Part shown: positions 1-8,426 of the stretch, piece after piece
How positions within the stretch are numbered: position 1 is the stretch's first letter
Layout: every line of letters begins with the position of its first letter
Source: JBMNOU01 sp050943215
GTDB taxonomy: Bacteria > Bacillota > Clostridia > Christensenellales > SZUA-584
Length of the DNA: 37,854 nt
NCBI GenBank assembly: GCA_050943215.1
Contig: JBMNOU010000012.1
Span: 1-37,854, forward strand
Reading direction: 5' to 3'
Translations under genes and position numbers: made by a program
The notes under the pieces: model-generated
What the model was told of the DNA's origin: nothing
Databases searched by the model: none
The model's input: the letters and a program-made list of their open reading frames with translations, nothing else

Positions 1-1129
1 TGATCTCGGGTATCACGTCTCCAGACCGACGGATAAATACGCGGCAGTTTGTTTTTATGCCCTTTCTTTGTATGTCTCCTATATTATTAAGCGTCGCCCG
101 GCTTACATTTGCGCCCCCGATATCCACTGGCGCCAAGATTGCGTTCGGTGTCAGCTTGCCCGTGCGCCCTACTTGCCAGACAACCTTTTCTAGCATTGTC
201 GTCTTTTCATCGGCGGCAAACTTAAAAGCAACCGCCCATCTTGGGAACTTCTGCGTAAACCCGAGTCTCTCGCGCGCCGTAATACTGTCGATCTTGATGA
301 CAACGCCGTCAATAAGATAATCAAGTCTCTCCCTTATCTTCTCCGCTTCGCCAACATACCGCATTATGTCATCGATACTGCCCGCTTCCTTGATATATCC
401 GCTGACAGGGAAACGGTTCTCGCGAAGAAAATCGAGCATTTGCCTATGCGTTTCAAACTGTGTTCCATCTTTATACCCCACGTTATAACAGAAAATGCTA
501 AGCCTGCGCGCGGCCGTGACGCCCGGATCAAGGTTTCGAAGCGCCCCGGCTGCCGCGTTTCTTGCGTTTTTCAGAGGCTCACTTGCGGTTTGATTGTATT
601 CGCGTAAAATTGAAAGCCGCATCAACCCTTCACCCTGCACCTCAAGAAGACCTTTGTACGGTATAGATAGCGGGACACTTTTGATCGTTCTCACCTGCGC
701 GGTAATCACTTCGCCAGTATAACCGTCTCCTCTTGTCGCAGCAGACACAAGAATACCGCCGTCATACCTCAGGTTAACGGTAAGCCCGTCAAATTTATAC
801 TCTATTATATAGAAGAATGATTCCGAAGATAGTCTTTTTGCCCTTTCTTCCCATACGGCCAGCTCGCTGGGGTTGCGCACCTTATCAAGGCTGTAGAGCG
901 GCGCAAGATGGGGGATCTTTTCAAACCCGGGCAGGGTCTCTCCGCCTACACGCAGAGTTGGCGAATCGCTGCGCACATACCCAGTCTGATTTTCTAGGCT
1001 CACCAGCTCGTCGTATAGCGCGTCGTATTCAGCATCGCTGACCGTGGGGTTATCCAGCGTATAATAGTTGTATATATGCCGAGTCAGCTCCGATACAAGC
1101 GCATTTATTCTTTGCTCTTTCTCGTTCAT
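1..1129 (-). CDS. ligA: NAD+-dependent DNA ligase LigA, N-terminal part (runs off the window)
   Basis: Seals nicks between Okazaki fragments and in repair, using NAD+ as AMP donor. About 376 residues are visible from an ATG at 1129; the C-terminal part (rest of the OB fold, zinc finger, HhH and BRCT domains) lies beyond position 1. In order I see the Ia-domain pattern YYTLDNPTVSDAEYD (about 22-36), the segment SPTLRVGG (56-63), the adenylation motif YKFDGL with the AMP-accepting lysine at about 112, and NARNAAAGALRNLDP further on, all typical of LigA. The start lies 5 nt beyond the pcrA stop, so the two are one transcription unit, as in many Firmicutes. A weak Shine-Dalgarno (GGGTGA) precedes the ATG. 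Truncated only by the window edge. Confidence 0.96.
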   Translation of the reverse strand, partial: MNEKEQRINALVSELTRHIYNYYTLDNPTVSDAEYDALYDELVSLENQTGYVRSDSPTLRVGGETLPGFEKIPHLAPLYSLDKVRNPSELAVWEERAKRLSSESFFYIIEYKFDGLTVNLRYDGGILVSAATRGDGYTGEVITAQVRTIKSVPLSIPYKGLLEVQGEGLMRLSILREYNQTASEPLKNARNAAAGALRNLDPGVTAARRLSIFCYNVGYKDGTQFETHRQMLDFLRENRFPVSGYIKEAGSIDDIMRYVGEAEKIRERLDYLIDGVVIKIDSITARERLGFTQKFPRWAVAFKFAADEKTTMLEKVVWQVGRTGKLTPNAILAPVDIGGANVSRATLNNIGDIQRKGIKTNCRVFIRRSGDVIPEI

Positions 1130-1134
1130 ACCAT

Positions 1135-3342
1135 TCACCCGATTATTTTCAATGGCGCAAAAGCCACAAACATCTTCTTTTCACCCAGGCTCTCAAAATT
1201 GACAACAGCTATTTTTTCTTCGCCGTCTCCGTTCGTTGCAGTGATTTTGCCTTTTCCGAATTTAGGATGCTCCACAATGCCGCCCGTTACAAATACATCT
1301 GGCGCATGCTTTTGTTTGCTAAGGTCCGGCTTAAACGAAGGTGGGGCACTGCTCTTAGCAAAGTAAAACGGACTATGGCTTTTACTTCGGGCTGCAGAGG
1401 CAACCACATCCCCCGGCCGGTTGACTTCGGTGGGTTCAATACTTGCATCGGGTATCTCGCCAAGAAACCGGGACCGTACGCCCCGCACATAATCGAAACC
1501 GCCCGATGTCCTTAATAGCCGCATGGCGCTCCAGGTCAGATAAAGCCGTTTCTTCGCACGTGTCATGCCCACATAGCAAAGCCGCCTTTCCTCCTCGATA
1601 TCTCCTTCAACAATACTCATCTGATGCGGCAAAAGCCCTTCCTGCACCCCTGTGATAAACACCACTGGAAACTCAAGCCCTTTTGCGCTATGCAGTGTCA
1701 TCAGCATAATGGCGTCGTCCTCGTCGCCGATCGTGTCCATGTCGGATATTAGCGCATTGCGTTCAAGAAACGCTTCCAATGTGGGCTGCTCGGCAGTTTT
1801 CTCGAAGTCTGCCGCACTCCTGATAAATTCTTCTACGTTAAAAAGGCGCATCCTTCCTTCTGCTGATGTATCAAGCAATAGTTCTTCACGCAATCCGGAT
1901 TGTTCGAGCACGCATTCAACGGTCTGCAGCACTGTGTGTCTGCTGATATCCCTACGTATACTTAAAATCATCTCCGCAAAATCTTTAAGCGCCGTGGAGG
2001 CTTTCCGGGGCAAAATCTCCTCCGAAAACGCACACGCATTAAGCAGCGATGTGCTCCTTTCACGCGCTGCCGTTATTAGCTTATCCAGCGTTACCTTACC
2101 TATACCTCTTTTGGGTACACCGACTGCGCGCACAAAACAAAGGTCGGCGTTTGGATTGCAAAGCAGATTAAGATATGCAAGAATATCCTTGATCTCTTTC
2201 CGCTGATAAAAGCTAACCCCTCCGTATATTACGTAAGGCACACCCCTCTCTTTGAGCTTATTCTCAAGCACCCGGGACTGGCTGTTCATACGGTATAACA
2301 CCGCAATGTCGCTCGGCTTGTATTTCCCTTCACGCATTAGACTCTCTGCTTTGGCAGCGATAAATTCGGCCTCTTCACCGTCGCTGCGCGCCTCGAACTC
2401 AAGCGGCTTTTGACCGGATTTGACAAGAGACCACAATTCTTTTCTCATCCGACCCGCGTTATTTGCGATAACGGCATTCGCCGCATCCAGTATATGCTGA
2501 TGAGACCGGTAATTTTGCTCGAGCCGAATCACCTTTGCGCCCGGAAAATCCTTTTCAAACGCTAGTATGTTGGTGATATCCGCACCGCGCCAACCATATA
2601 TCGACTGGTCATCATCCCCCACCACAAACAGATTGCCGCTGCGCTGAGCAAGCAGACGTACGATGTCGTATTGGACTTTGTTCGTATCTTGATATTCATC
2701 CACCATGATATATCTAAAACGGCGCTGATATTTTTCGAGGATATCCGGGTTTTCATTGAAAAGCAGCCGCACCTTTAAAAGCAGGTCGTCAAAATCAAGC
2801 GCATCGCTAGATCTTAATTTATCCTCGTATTTTGCGTATACCCTCGCTGTCATCTTGATAGCATCACCGTCTCCGTATACGCCAATAAACTGCGCTGGAT
2901 TAATACCTTCGTTTTTTGCCCGGCTGATCATTGCTTTCGCCACCTTAGGATTAATAAAATCCTTGGCCACGTCAAGCTCGCTCAAGCATTCCTTGACCAC
3001 AGTCAGAGAATCGCCGGCATCGTATATTGTGAATTCCCTTGCATATCCGAGATGCTCTGCCTCTATCCGCAGCAGCCTCGTGCACATCGCGTGGAATGTA
3101 AATACCCACATATCACGTGCATCCGTAATTGCGGATATGCGGTCTTTCATCTCTAAAGCCGCCTTGTTGGTAAATGTCAGCGCCAGTATGGAATAGGGCG
3201 CTGTACCCTTTTCGATCAGGTAAGCCGCCCGCATCGTCAACACCCGTGTCTTGCCCGATCCCGCACCAGCAAGCACAAGCACGGCGCCTTCGGTCGCCAA
3301 AACCGCTTCGCGCTGTCTATCATTCAAATCTTTAAGACCCAT
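1135..3342 (-). CDS. pcrA: ATP-dependent DNA helicase PcrA (UvrD/Rep family)
   Basis: A superfamily 1A 3'-5' helicase that unwinds DNA during repair and plasmid replication and clears proteins such as RecA. The 735 residues match the family length. Visible motifs: QxxA near residue 10, Walker A GAGSGKT (26-32), motif Ia ALTFTNKAA, Walker B DEYQDT (215-220), motif III GDDDQSIYGWRG (242-253), motif IV QNYRS, and the late motifs TLHSAKGLEFPVVF and VGMTRAKKRLYL. The C-terminus carries the short basic Tudor-like tail typical of PcrA (GGIVEHPKFGKGKI). The ATG overlaps the yerC stop as TAATG, implying translational coupling, and ligA follows 5 nt after the stop. Pairing with ligA supports PcrA rather than another UvrD paralogue. 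Confidence 0.97.
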   Translation of the reverse strand: MGLKDLNDRQREAVLATEGAVLVLAGAGSGKTRVLTMRAAYLIEKGTAPYSILALTFTNKAALEMKDRISAITDARDMWVFTFHAMCTRLLRIEAEHLGYAREFTIYDAGDSLTVVKECLSELDVAKDFINPKVAKAMISRAKNEGINPAQFIGVYGDGDAIKMTARVYAKYEDKLRSSDALDFDDLLLKVRLLFNENPDILEKYQRRFRYIMVDEYQDTNKVQYDIVRLLAQRSGNLFVVGDDDQSIYGWRGADITNILAFEKDFPGAKVIRLEQNYRSHQHILDAANAVIANNAGRMRKELWSLVKSGQKPLEFEARSDGEEAEFIAAKAESLMREGKYKPSDIAVLYRMNSQSRVLENKLKERGVPYVIYGGVSFYQRKEIKDILAYLNLLCNPNADLCFVRAVGVPKRGIGKVTLDKLITAARERSTSLLNACAFSEEILPRKASTALKDFAEMILSIRRDISRHTVLQTVECVLEQSGLREELLLDTSAEGRMRLFNVEEFIRSAADFEKTAEQPTLEAFLERNALISDMDTIGDEDDAIMLMTLHSAKGLEFPVVFITGVQEGLLPHQMSIVEGDIEEERRLCYVGMTRAKKRLYLTWSAMRLLRTSGGFDYVRGVRSRFLGEIPDASIEPTEVNRPGDVVASAARSKSHSPFYFAKSSAPPSFKPDLSKQKHAPDVFVTGGIVEHPKFGKGKITATNGDGEEKIAVVNFESLGEKKMFVAFAPLKIIG

Positions 3343-3641
3343 TAATCCTCCTGCCCTTCAAGACGCTGTAGCGCCATTACATACCCGCCCGTCCCATAAT
3401 TGAGACATCTGTTGACACGGCTAATGGTCGCCGTGCTGGCTCCCGTATACTGTGAAATATCGTGGCAGGTATGCTTGCCTTTAAGCAAAGTCGCAACCTT
3501 CAAACGCTGAGCGACTGATTTTAGCTCGGATATCGTGCACAGATCCTCAAAAAACATATAACACTCCTCGATTGACTTTAATGTCAGTACAGCTTCAAAC
3601 AGCCTGTCCATATCTTTTGACCTCAGCTTTGATTCATACAT
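3342..3641 (-). CDS. yerC: YerC/YecD-family TrpR-like DNA-binding protein
   Basis: A small (99 aa) protein of the TrpR-related YerC/YecD family, presumed to be a DNA-binding regulator; to my knowledge its operator and signal are not established. Residues 20-45 form the conserved helical region containing TLKSIEECYMFFEDLCT, and residues 58-80 the helix-turn-helix, containing HDISQYTGASTATISRVNR. It lies immediately upstream of pcrA with a one-base TAATG overlap and 18 nt after the FAH-family gene, so all four genes to ligA are probably co-transcribed. The yerC-pcrA-ligA proximity is also known in Bacillus. A ribosome-binding site is visible just upstream (AGGAGGGAAAACG before ATG). Confidence 0.9.
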   Translation of the reverse strand: MYESKLRSKDMDRLFEAVLTLKSIEECYMFFEDLCTISELKSVAQRLKVATLLKGKHTCHDISQYTGASTATISRVNRCLNYGTGGYVMALQRLEGQED

Positions 3642-3659
3642 CGTTTTCCCTCCTGTATC

Positions 3660-4412
3660 CTAAATCACATTGTTTTGCAATGTCATAAGCCCTTCTATCT
3701 TAATCTCAATTACATCGCCTTTTTGCATCGGGCCGATTCCTTCGGGCGTACCGGTCGCGATAATGTCCCCCGGAAGAAGTGTCATACACTCGCTGATAAA
3801 GCTGATTAGCTCTGCCACACCAAAGAGCATATCATCTGTACGCGCATCCTGCTTTACGACGCCGTTAAGCACGCTCATGACTCGTTTGCTGCTAGGATCA
3901 TACCCCGTATCGATATATGGGCCAACAGGGCAGAATGTATCAAACGATTTGGCGCGTGTCCATTGTCCGTCCGCCTTTTGCAGATCGCGCGCGGTCACAT
4001 CATTAAGCGCAGTGTATCCAAAAACATAATCAAGAGCGTCGTGCACAGAAACTTGCTTGCAACTCTTTTTAATTACAACGGCCAATTCCGCTTCATAATC
4101 AACCCGCGAGGAAACATGCGGATAAACAATATCCTGCCCGTGTGCTAGCAAAGAAGTGGGTGGCTTTAAGAAAAGCACCGGAGTGCCGGTGAGCTGTTCT
4201 TTCAGTTCTCTGGCATGCCGCGCGTAATTGAGCCCCACCGCAATAATTTTTGACGGTTCACAAGGAGACAGTAACTTCACATCGGATAAACGGTACTCTT
4301 CACCAGTATATACGACATTATCGTACGGCAGACCATTGATACGCTTGAGCTTTTCGCCTAAAAGCGCCGCATAAAATGCCTGCCCATTTTTATCCGCCCT
4401 TAAAATTTTCAT
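3660..4412 (-). CDS. Fumarylacetoacetate hydrolase (FAH)-family protein
   Basis: A 250-residue member of the FAH/YcgM/YisK superfamily: Mg2+/Mn2+-dependent hydrolases, decarboxylases or tautomerases acting on 2-oxo or 2,4-dioxo acids such as acylpyruvates and oxaloacetate. The core signature is complete: AVGLNYARHA (58-67), the metal-binding E-x-E at about 107 and 109 followed by Asp at about 138 (LNDVTARD), KSFDTFCPVGP (155-165) and the glycine loop TGTPEGIGP (220-228). The substrate cannot be fixed from sequence, and no aromatic-degradation genes flank it, so a housekeeping role such as oxaloacetate tautomerase or acylpyruvase is as plausible as catabolism. It is first in the yerC-pcrA-ligA cluster, an odd metabolic passenger in a DNA-repair operon. 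Confidence 0.9.
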   Translation of the reverse strand: MKILRADKNGQAFYAALLGEKLKRINGLPYDNVVYTGEEYRLSDVKLLSPCEPSKIIAVGLNYARHARELKEQLTGTPVLFLKPPTSLLAHGQDIVYPHVSSRVDYEAELAVVIKKSCKQVSVHDALDYVFGYTALNDVTARDLQKADGQWTRAKSFDTFCPVGPYIDTGYDPSSKRVMSVLNGVVKQDARTDDMLFGVAELISFISECMTLLPGDIIATGTPEGIGPMQKGDVIEIKIEGLMTLQNNVI

Positions 4413-4440
4413 CTATTTCCCCGATCGCTACGCAATATTA

Positions 4441-4463
4441 AAGAGGCCTTGGTCTGGCCTCTT
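4441..4463 (-). terminator. Probable terminator of the SSB-like gene
   Basis: Perfect 8-bp inverted repeat AAGAGGCC / GGCCTCTT with a 7-nt loop, 34 nt past the stop of the minus-strand gene ending at 4498. The U-tract is short (CUCUUUAAUAUU), so strength is uncertain. The promoter proposed at 4466-4494 would start transcription inside this stem, so the hairpin would not form in the downstream mRNA, which favours a terminator role. Confidence 0.6.
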
Positions 4464-4465
4464 AC

Positions 4466-4494
4466 ATTTTACCACATTAGCATGTGAATCGAAA
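4466..4494 (-). promoter_or_regulatory. Candidate extended -10 promoter for the FAH-yerC-pcrA-ligA cluster
   Basis: On the minus strand TGGTAAAAT (extended -10, hexamer at 4466-4471) lies about 50 nt before the FAH gene, with only a weak -35 (TTTCGA at 4489-4494). The spacer holds a perfect dyad CACAT-N4-ATGTG (4473-4486) that could be an operator. This is inference from motif match only. Confidence 0.4.
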
Positions 4495-4497
4495 AGC

Positions 4498-5100
4498 TTA
4501 TTCTTGTTCTTTTTGCAGCCTGGCAATTGATACCTCGTATGCGATACGTTGCAATTTTTCCCCGCTTTCCAGCATTTTTTCATATTCACGAGACTGCACT
4601 CTGCCAAAAAGCTTGATCTTGTCTCCTACTTCAAACCCGGCGGCATACCGCGCGTTTCTTCCCCAAACAATGCACGGGATATAGTCCGATTTGTTATATG
4701 CCCGATTGACTGCGATAAGCATATCCGTAATCTCTCTGCCAAAAGGCGTTACCCGATATATCGGCGGTTTGCATACATATCCCGTTAACTCTATCTCGTT
4801 GAGCGAATTTTTATTCTCTTCTATATCCCGTGCAAATATCGTCAAATAGAGCCGGACCTTTCCGTCTACTAGCTTGTTGTATGAACGCAACTGACCTCTC
4901 ACGCAAATTTCGCCGCCTTCGCAGAGCAGATGTTTTGTAAGCAGCCTTTCGGATACCGTGATAGGCAATGTATCCGTCTTCTCGCTTAACCGGCCGCATT
5001 CCAGAAAAAATGTATAAAACGCCTCTCCGTAAATTTTATGTGACAGCTCAAGGTTTTTTAGCTTCCCTGCCACATTGACGCTGTTTGTCGATTCATTCAT
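4498..5100 (-). CDS. Two-OB-fold single-stranded DNA-binding-like protein
   Basis: About 200 residues with two successive OB-fold-like segments. The second (roughly residues 95-195) resembles an SSB core: it opens NEIELTGYVCKPPIYRVTP, continues with ITDMLIAVNRAY and IPCIVWGRNARYA, and ends GDKIKLFGRVQSREY. The first (residues 1-90) has the same rhythm (VNVAGKLKNLE through GGEICVRGQLRSYNK) but is more diverged. There is no acidic C-terminal tail of the DDDIPF type, so it is probably not the main replicative SSB. I chose the ATG at 5100 because GAGGA sits 7 nt upstream; a TTG at 5121 would add 7 residues but lacks a good site. It follows the deacetylase gene closely. Function beyond probable ssDNA binding is inferred. 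Confidence 0.75.
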   Translation of the reverse strand: MNESTNSVNVAGKLKNLELSHKIYGEAFYTFFLECGRLSEKTDTLPITVSERLLTKHLLCEGGEICVRGQLRSYNKLVDGKVRLYLTIFARDIEENKNSLNEIELTGYVCKPPIYRVTPFGREITDMLIAVNRAYNKSDYIPCIVWGRNARYAAGFEVGDKIKLFGRVQSREYEKMLESGEKLQRIAYEVSIARLQKEQE

Positions 5101-5124
5101 ATTCAATCCTCGTTTATTCAAACG

Positions 5125-5898
5125 TTAATCTTGAAAATACCTTTGTGTTCCCTCGGCGTCTACGATATAATCGCCGTCAAGCAAAAGATCAGACACCGTC
5201 ACCAGTTTATAACCTTGTTCCCTTAGCCCAAGTATAATAAGGCTAAGCGCTTCAGGGGTTGCCGCCATATTGTTCTGAAACATGATGATATCACCGCTGC
5301 CCACCTCCGATAACACACCCTCTGCAATCTTATTAGCGTCATATCCCTTCCAGTCCTTTGAATCAAGGCTCCACTTAATCGGAATATACCCCCCGTTTTC
5401 GAGCGCCGAGATGCTTTCCGGGTTGAAAGCCCCAAAAGGAAGCCGGATCAGCTTTGTATCGTACCCTGTCTGGTTAAATAATAGATCTGCCGCGCCGGCT
5501 GCGTCCTCAAGCACCTCATTTGCAGTAAGATCGGGATATCTTTTATGTTCCATCGAATGGCTGGCTATCTCATGCCCGCCCGTAAAAATGTCTCCAAGCT
5601 TATCGGAATATTCATCTGCCCAAAGGCCCATAACAAAGAACGTCGCCCTGACGCTCTCGTTCCTTAAAACATCAAGAATCTGCTGAGTAAAATCCGTATC
5701 CCCAAAGGCCGTATCGATCGTCAGCGCCACAACCTTTTCGTCCGTTGAAACGCTGCAGATCGGCATCGGCCCGGACTGGTTCGAGACGGGCGCCGCTTCC
5801 CCAAGCGCCACCTGCGTGTACACTATTGCGCCAATGATCAGAAGAACAAAAACCGCCGCTCTGATAAGCGTCCCTTTTTTAACAACGAATATGCGCAT
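5125..5898 (-). CDS. Membrane-anchored polysaccharide deacetylase, YlxY/PdaB type
   Basis: NodB-homology protein of 257 residues with one N-terminal membrane segment or uncleaved signal (about 10-32), acting outside the membrane on cell-wall or spore peptidoglycan if active. Motif 1 is the PdaB-like variant TIDTAFGD (Asp62, Asp67) instead of TFDDG. Motif 2 HSMEH gives the metal-binding histidines 114 and 118, motif 3 is RLPFG (152-156) and motif 4 WSLDSKDW. In motif 5, where relatives read LFHNN, this protein has MFQNN, with Gln208 in place of the usual histidine. Bacillus keeps ylxY directly after rpsO-pnp, matching the order here. The gene probably has its own promoter, since a terminator follows pnp. 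Catalytic activity is doubtful because of the motif 5 change. Confidence 0.85.
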   Translation of the reverse strand: MRIFVVKKGTLIRAAVFVLLIIGAIVYTQVALGEAAPVSNQSGPMPICSVSTDEKVVALTIDTAFGDTDFTQQILDVLRNESVRATFFVMGLWADEYSDKLGDIFTGGHEIASHSMEHKRYPDLTANEVLEDAAGAADLLFNQTGYDTKLIRLPFGAFNPESISALENGGYIPIKWSLDSKDWKGYDANKIAEGVLSEVGSGDIIMFQNNMAATPEALSLIILGLREQGYKLVTVSDLLLDGDYIVDAEGTQRYFQD

Positions 5899-6065
5899 AC
5901 TAACACCGCCTAAATAAACTAATAGATATAGTAATTAGTATTTTGAAAATGATATAAATATGCGTAGTTTGATAAATATACCGGCATCACTCAAACGTTG
6001 CCTATTCAGCAATATACATTGTTTTATAGCATAAATCCCCGCAAAATAAGCGTTTTGTGCAAATA

Positions 6066-6093
6066 AAAAAGACGCATTATAAAGCGTCTTTTT
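6066..6093 (-). terminator. Rho-independent terminator of rpsO-pnp
   Basis: Inverted repeat AAAAAGACGC / GCGTCTTTTT (6066-6075 with 6084-6093) with an 8-nt loop, 18 nt after the pnp stop and followed on the minus strand by a T-run. The A/T symmetry means it could also work from the other strand, where no gene ends. Confidence 0.85.
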
Positions 6094-6110
6094 ATATGTA
6101 AATAACTATT

Positions 6111-8222
6111 TTATTTATCTTTATCTTTCTTTTTATCGTCCGGCAAAAGCCCTTTCCTAGTAAGATTGACTCGGCCCTGTTTATCTATCTCGGTTACGCG
6201 GACAAGTATCTCGTCACCAATCTTGACCACGTCTTCCACCTTTTTGACGTGCTCATTCGAAAGCTTCGATATGTGAACGAGCCCATCCTTGCCGGGCGCC
6301 AGTTCGACAAATGCCCCGAAATTCATTATGCGGACAACCTTGCCGAGATATATGTTGCCAACCTCAACATCCTTAACGATCGCATCGATCGCCGCTTTGG
6401 CCCTTTCGGCCGCGTCCTTATCAGGAGACGTAATGAATACCCTGCCGTCGTCCTCGAGGTCGATCTTAACACCGGTATCGGCAATGATCTTGTTGATAAC
6501 CTTACCACCCGAACCAATGACCTCGCGTATTTTTTCCGGATCGATTGTGAACTGGGAGATCCGCGGTGCATATTTTGACAAATCCTCTCTTGGAGCAGCC
6601 AGCACCGCATTCATCTTGTCAAGGATAAACAATCTGCCTTCCCTGGCCTGAGCAAGCGCTTTTGTCAGTATGGCTTCGTTAATTCCCTTGATCTTGATAT
6701 CCATCTGGATCGCCGTGATACCTTTGGCTGTACCCGCTACTTTAAAGTCCATATCCCCCAAAAAGTCCTCAAGGCCCTGAATATCCGTCAGTATTGCGAT
6801 ATTCCCTGTATTATCATCTTTGATGAGTCCCATCGCAACGCCGGCAACAGCCGCGCTCAGCGGGACACCAGCATCCATCAGCGATAACGAACTCGCGCAA
6901 ACGCTTGCCTGAGATGTCGATCCGTTCGAGCTGATGCATTCGGACACCGTTCTTATGGCATACGGAAATTCCTGCTCGTCAGGCAGCACAGGCATCAGCG
7001 CCCTTTCAGCCAGCGCACCGTGCCCCACCTCTCTGCGGCTTGCCGAACGAAGCGGTCTTGCCTCGCCTGTTGAATACGGCGGCATGTTATAGTGGTGCAT
7101 ATAGCGTTTAAATTCCTGATCGGATAGTCCGTCAATCCTCTGCGCATCACCAATCGCACCCAGCGTGGTCAGCGTCATAGCCTGCGTCTCTCCCCGGGTA
7201 AACACGGCACTCCCATGCGTCCTCGCGAATACTCCCGTTTCACACCATATCGGACGGGTCTCCGTAAATGCCCTGCCGTCCGGACGAATACCCCGGTTGA
7301 TGATTTTATCTCTAATGATCTCTTTTCTGATTTCGTACAGCACTCTTTCAATATCTTTCTCGCTGCCCGGATACTCTTCTTCAAAATGCGAAATTACATC
7401 CGCGGCAACCTCTTCTGTACGCATTTCCCTAACATATCTGTCAGTAGTGTCGACGCTATATTCCACCTTTTTGGCCGCGTATTCCCTCACCTTGGCTTCC
7501 AGCTCAGTATCGACCGTATAAATATCAACATTAGTCTTTTGTTTTCCGGTTTCTTTAACGATCTGTTCTATAAATACGATGATCTTTTTAATCTCTTTAT
7601 GCGCAAAAAGGATACCGTCTAGCATATCCTTTTCAGAAATTTCATTCGCGCCGGCTTCTACCATCATTACGGCATCTTTTGTACCGGATACAGTAAGTTC
7701 AAGAACGCTCTTTTCACGTTCAGACGAATCCGGATTGACAACATACTGCCCGTCTATCATACCGATCACAACGGAACCAGTCAGTTCCAAAAATGGAATA
7801 TCGGATATACCAAGAGCAACCGAAGATCCGATCATCGCATATACTGCCGGCGGGATATCCGTATCGACGCTAAGCACTGTACAAACAACCTGTACGTCAT
7901 TGTAGTACCCTTTTGGAAATAGCGGGCGAATCGGCCTATCGATCAGCCTTGATGTCAATATCGCTTTTTCGGACGGTCTGCCTTCCCTCTTGATAAACCC
8001 GCCGGGTATCTTTCCGACGGAATACATTTTTTCTTCGAATTCAACGCTCAGCGGAAAAAAATCAGTACCTTCCCTTGGAGTTTTTGATGCCGTGGCCGTT
8101 ACAAGCACAGCCGTATCTCCGCACCGGACGAGGCAAGTACCGTTTGCCTGTTGTGCGTACCTCCCTGTTTCAACTATAAGTTTTCTGCCAGCAATATCTG
8201 TTTCAAATATTCTGTGTTCCAT
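6111..8222 (-). CDS. pnp: Polyribonucleotide nucleotidyltransferase (PNPase)
   Basis: Phosphorolytic 3'-5' exoribonuclease that degrades mRNA with release of nucleoside diphosphates; a cytoplasmic homotrimer. The 703 residues show the full bacterial layout: first RNase PH domain from the start (FETDIAGRKLIVETGRYA, CGDTAVLVTATAS, SRLIDRPIRPLFPKGY), the helical linker, the second RNase PH domain (RGIRPDGRAFTETRPIWCE, HGSAVFTRGETQA, GSTSQASVCASSLSLMDAG, the DIQGLEDFLGDMDFKVAGT core), then a KH domain (about 555-610, GSGG loop) and an S1 domain (about 622-690, VGNIYLGKVVRIMNFGAFVEL). It lies 204 nt downstream of rpsO, the conserved rpsO-pnp order, with a strong hairpin between them. The C-terminal tail is lysine- and aspartate-rich (DDKKKDKDK). 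Confidence 0.98.
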   Translation of the reverse strand: MEHRIFETDIAGRKLIVETGRYAQQANGTCLVRCGDTAVLVTATASKTPREGTDFFPLSVEFEEKMYSVGKIPGGFIKREGRPSEKAILTSRLIDRPIRPLFPKGYYNDVQVVCTVLSVDTDIPPAVYAMIGSSVALGISDIPFLELTGSVVIGMIDGQYVVNPDSSEREKSVLELTVSGTKDAVMMVEAGANEISEKDMLDGILFAHKEIKKIIVFIEQIVKETGKQKTNVDIYTVDTELEAKVREYAAKKVEYSVDTTDRYVREMRTEEVAADVISHFEEEYPGSEKDIERVLYEIRKEIIRDKIINRGIRPDGRAFTETRPIWCETGVFARTHGSAVFTRGETQAMTLTTLGAIGDAQRIDGLSDQEFKRYMHHYNMPPYSTGEARPLRSASRREVGHGALAERALMPVLPDEQEFPYAIRTVSECISSNGSTSQASVCASSLSLMDAGVPLSAAVAGVAMGLIKDDNTGNIAILTDIQGLEDFLGDMDFKVAGTAKGITAIQMDIKIKGINEAILTKALAQAREGRLFILDKMNAVLAAPREDLSKYAPRISQFTIDPEKIREVIGSGGKVINKIIADTGVKIDLEDDGRVFITSPDKDAAERAKAAIDAIVKDVEVGNIYLGKVVRIMNFGAFVELAPGKDGLVHISKLSNEHVKKVEDVVKIGDEILVRVTEIDKQGRVNLTRKGLLPDDKKKDKDK

Positions 8223-8374
8223 TTTTCCTCCATTTCTTCCTTACCTGGCACACGCACCCTTGCGCAGCCCTTGAACCATTGCATGTTCAAATTTCCCAAA
8301 AAGCCTTCGGTTTTTTTGACCTCATATCTTAAATCCTCAAAAGTTTTGGCTTTTAGAGACCCCGTAACAAGAAT

Positions 8375-8414
8375 AGAGTGGTTACCCGCTCTAAACAGAG
8401 CGGGTAACCACTCT
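8375..8414 (-). other. Perfect 18-bp stem-loop between rpsO and pnp
   Basis: Arms AGAGTGGTTACCCGCTCT (8375-8392) and its exact complement (8397-8414) enclose a 4-nt loop (GUUU in the RNA). On the minus strand it lies 12 nt after the rpsO stop and about 150 nt before pnp. The RNA continues AUUCUUGUUACGGGG, without a U-run, so it does not look like an intrinsic terminator. In E. coli a duplex in the pnp leader is cut by RNase III and autoregulated by PNPase; by analogy this may be a processing site. A partial attenuator or a small palindromic repeat are alternatives. Confidence 0.85.
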
Positions 8415-8426
8415 CATAAGAAATCA

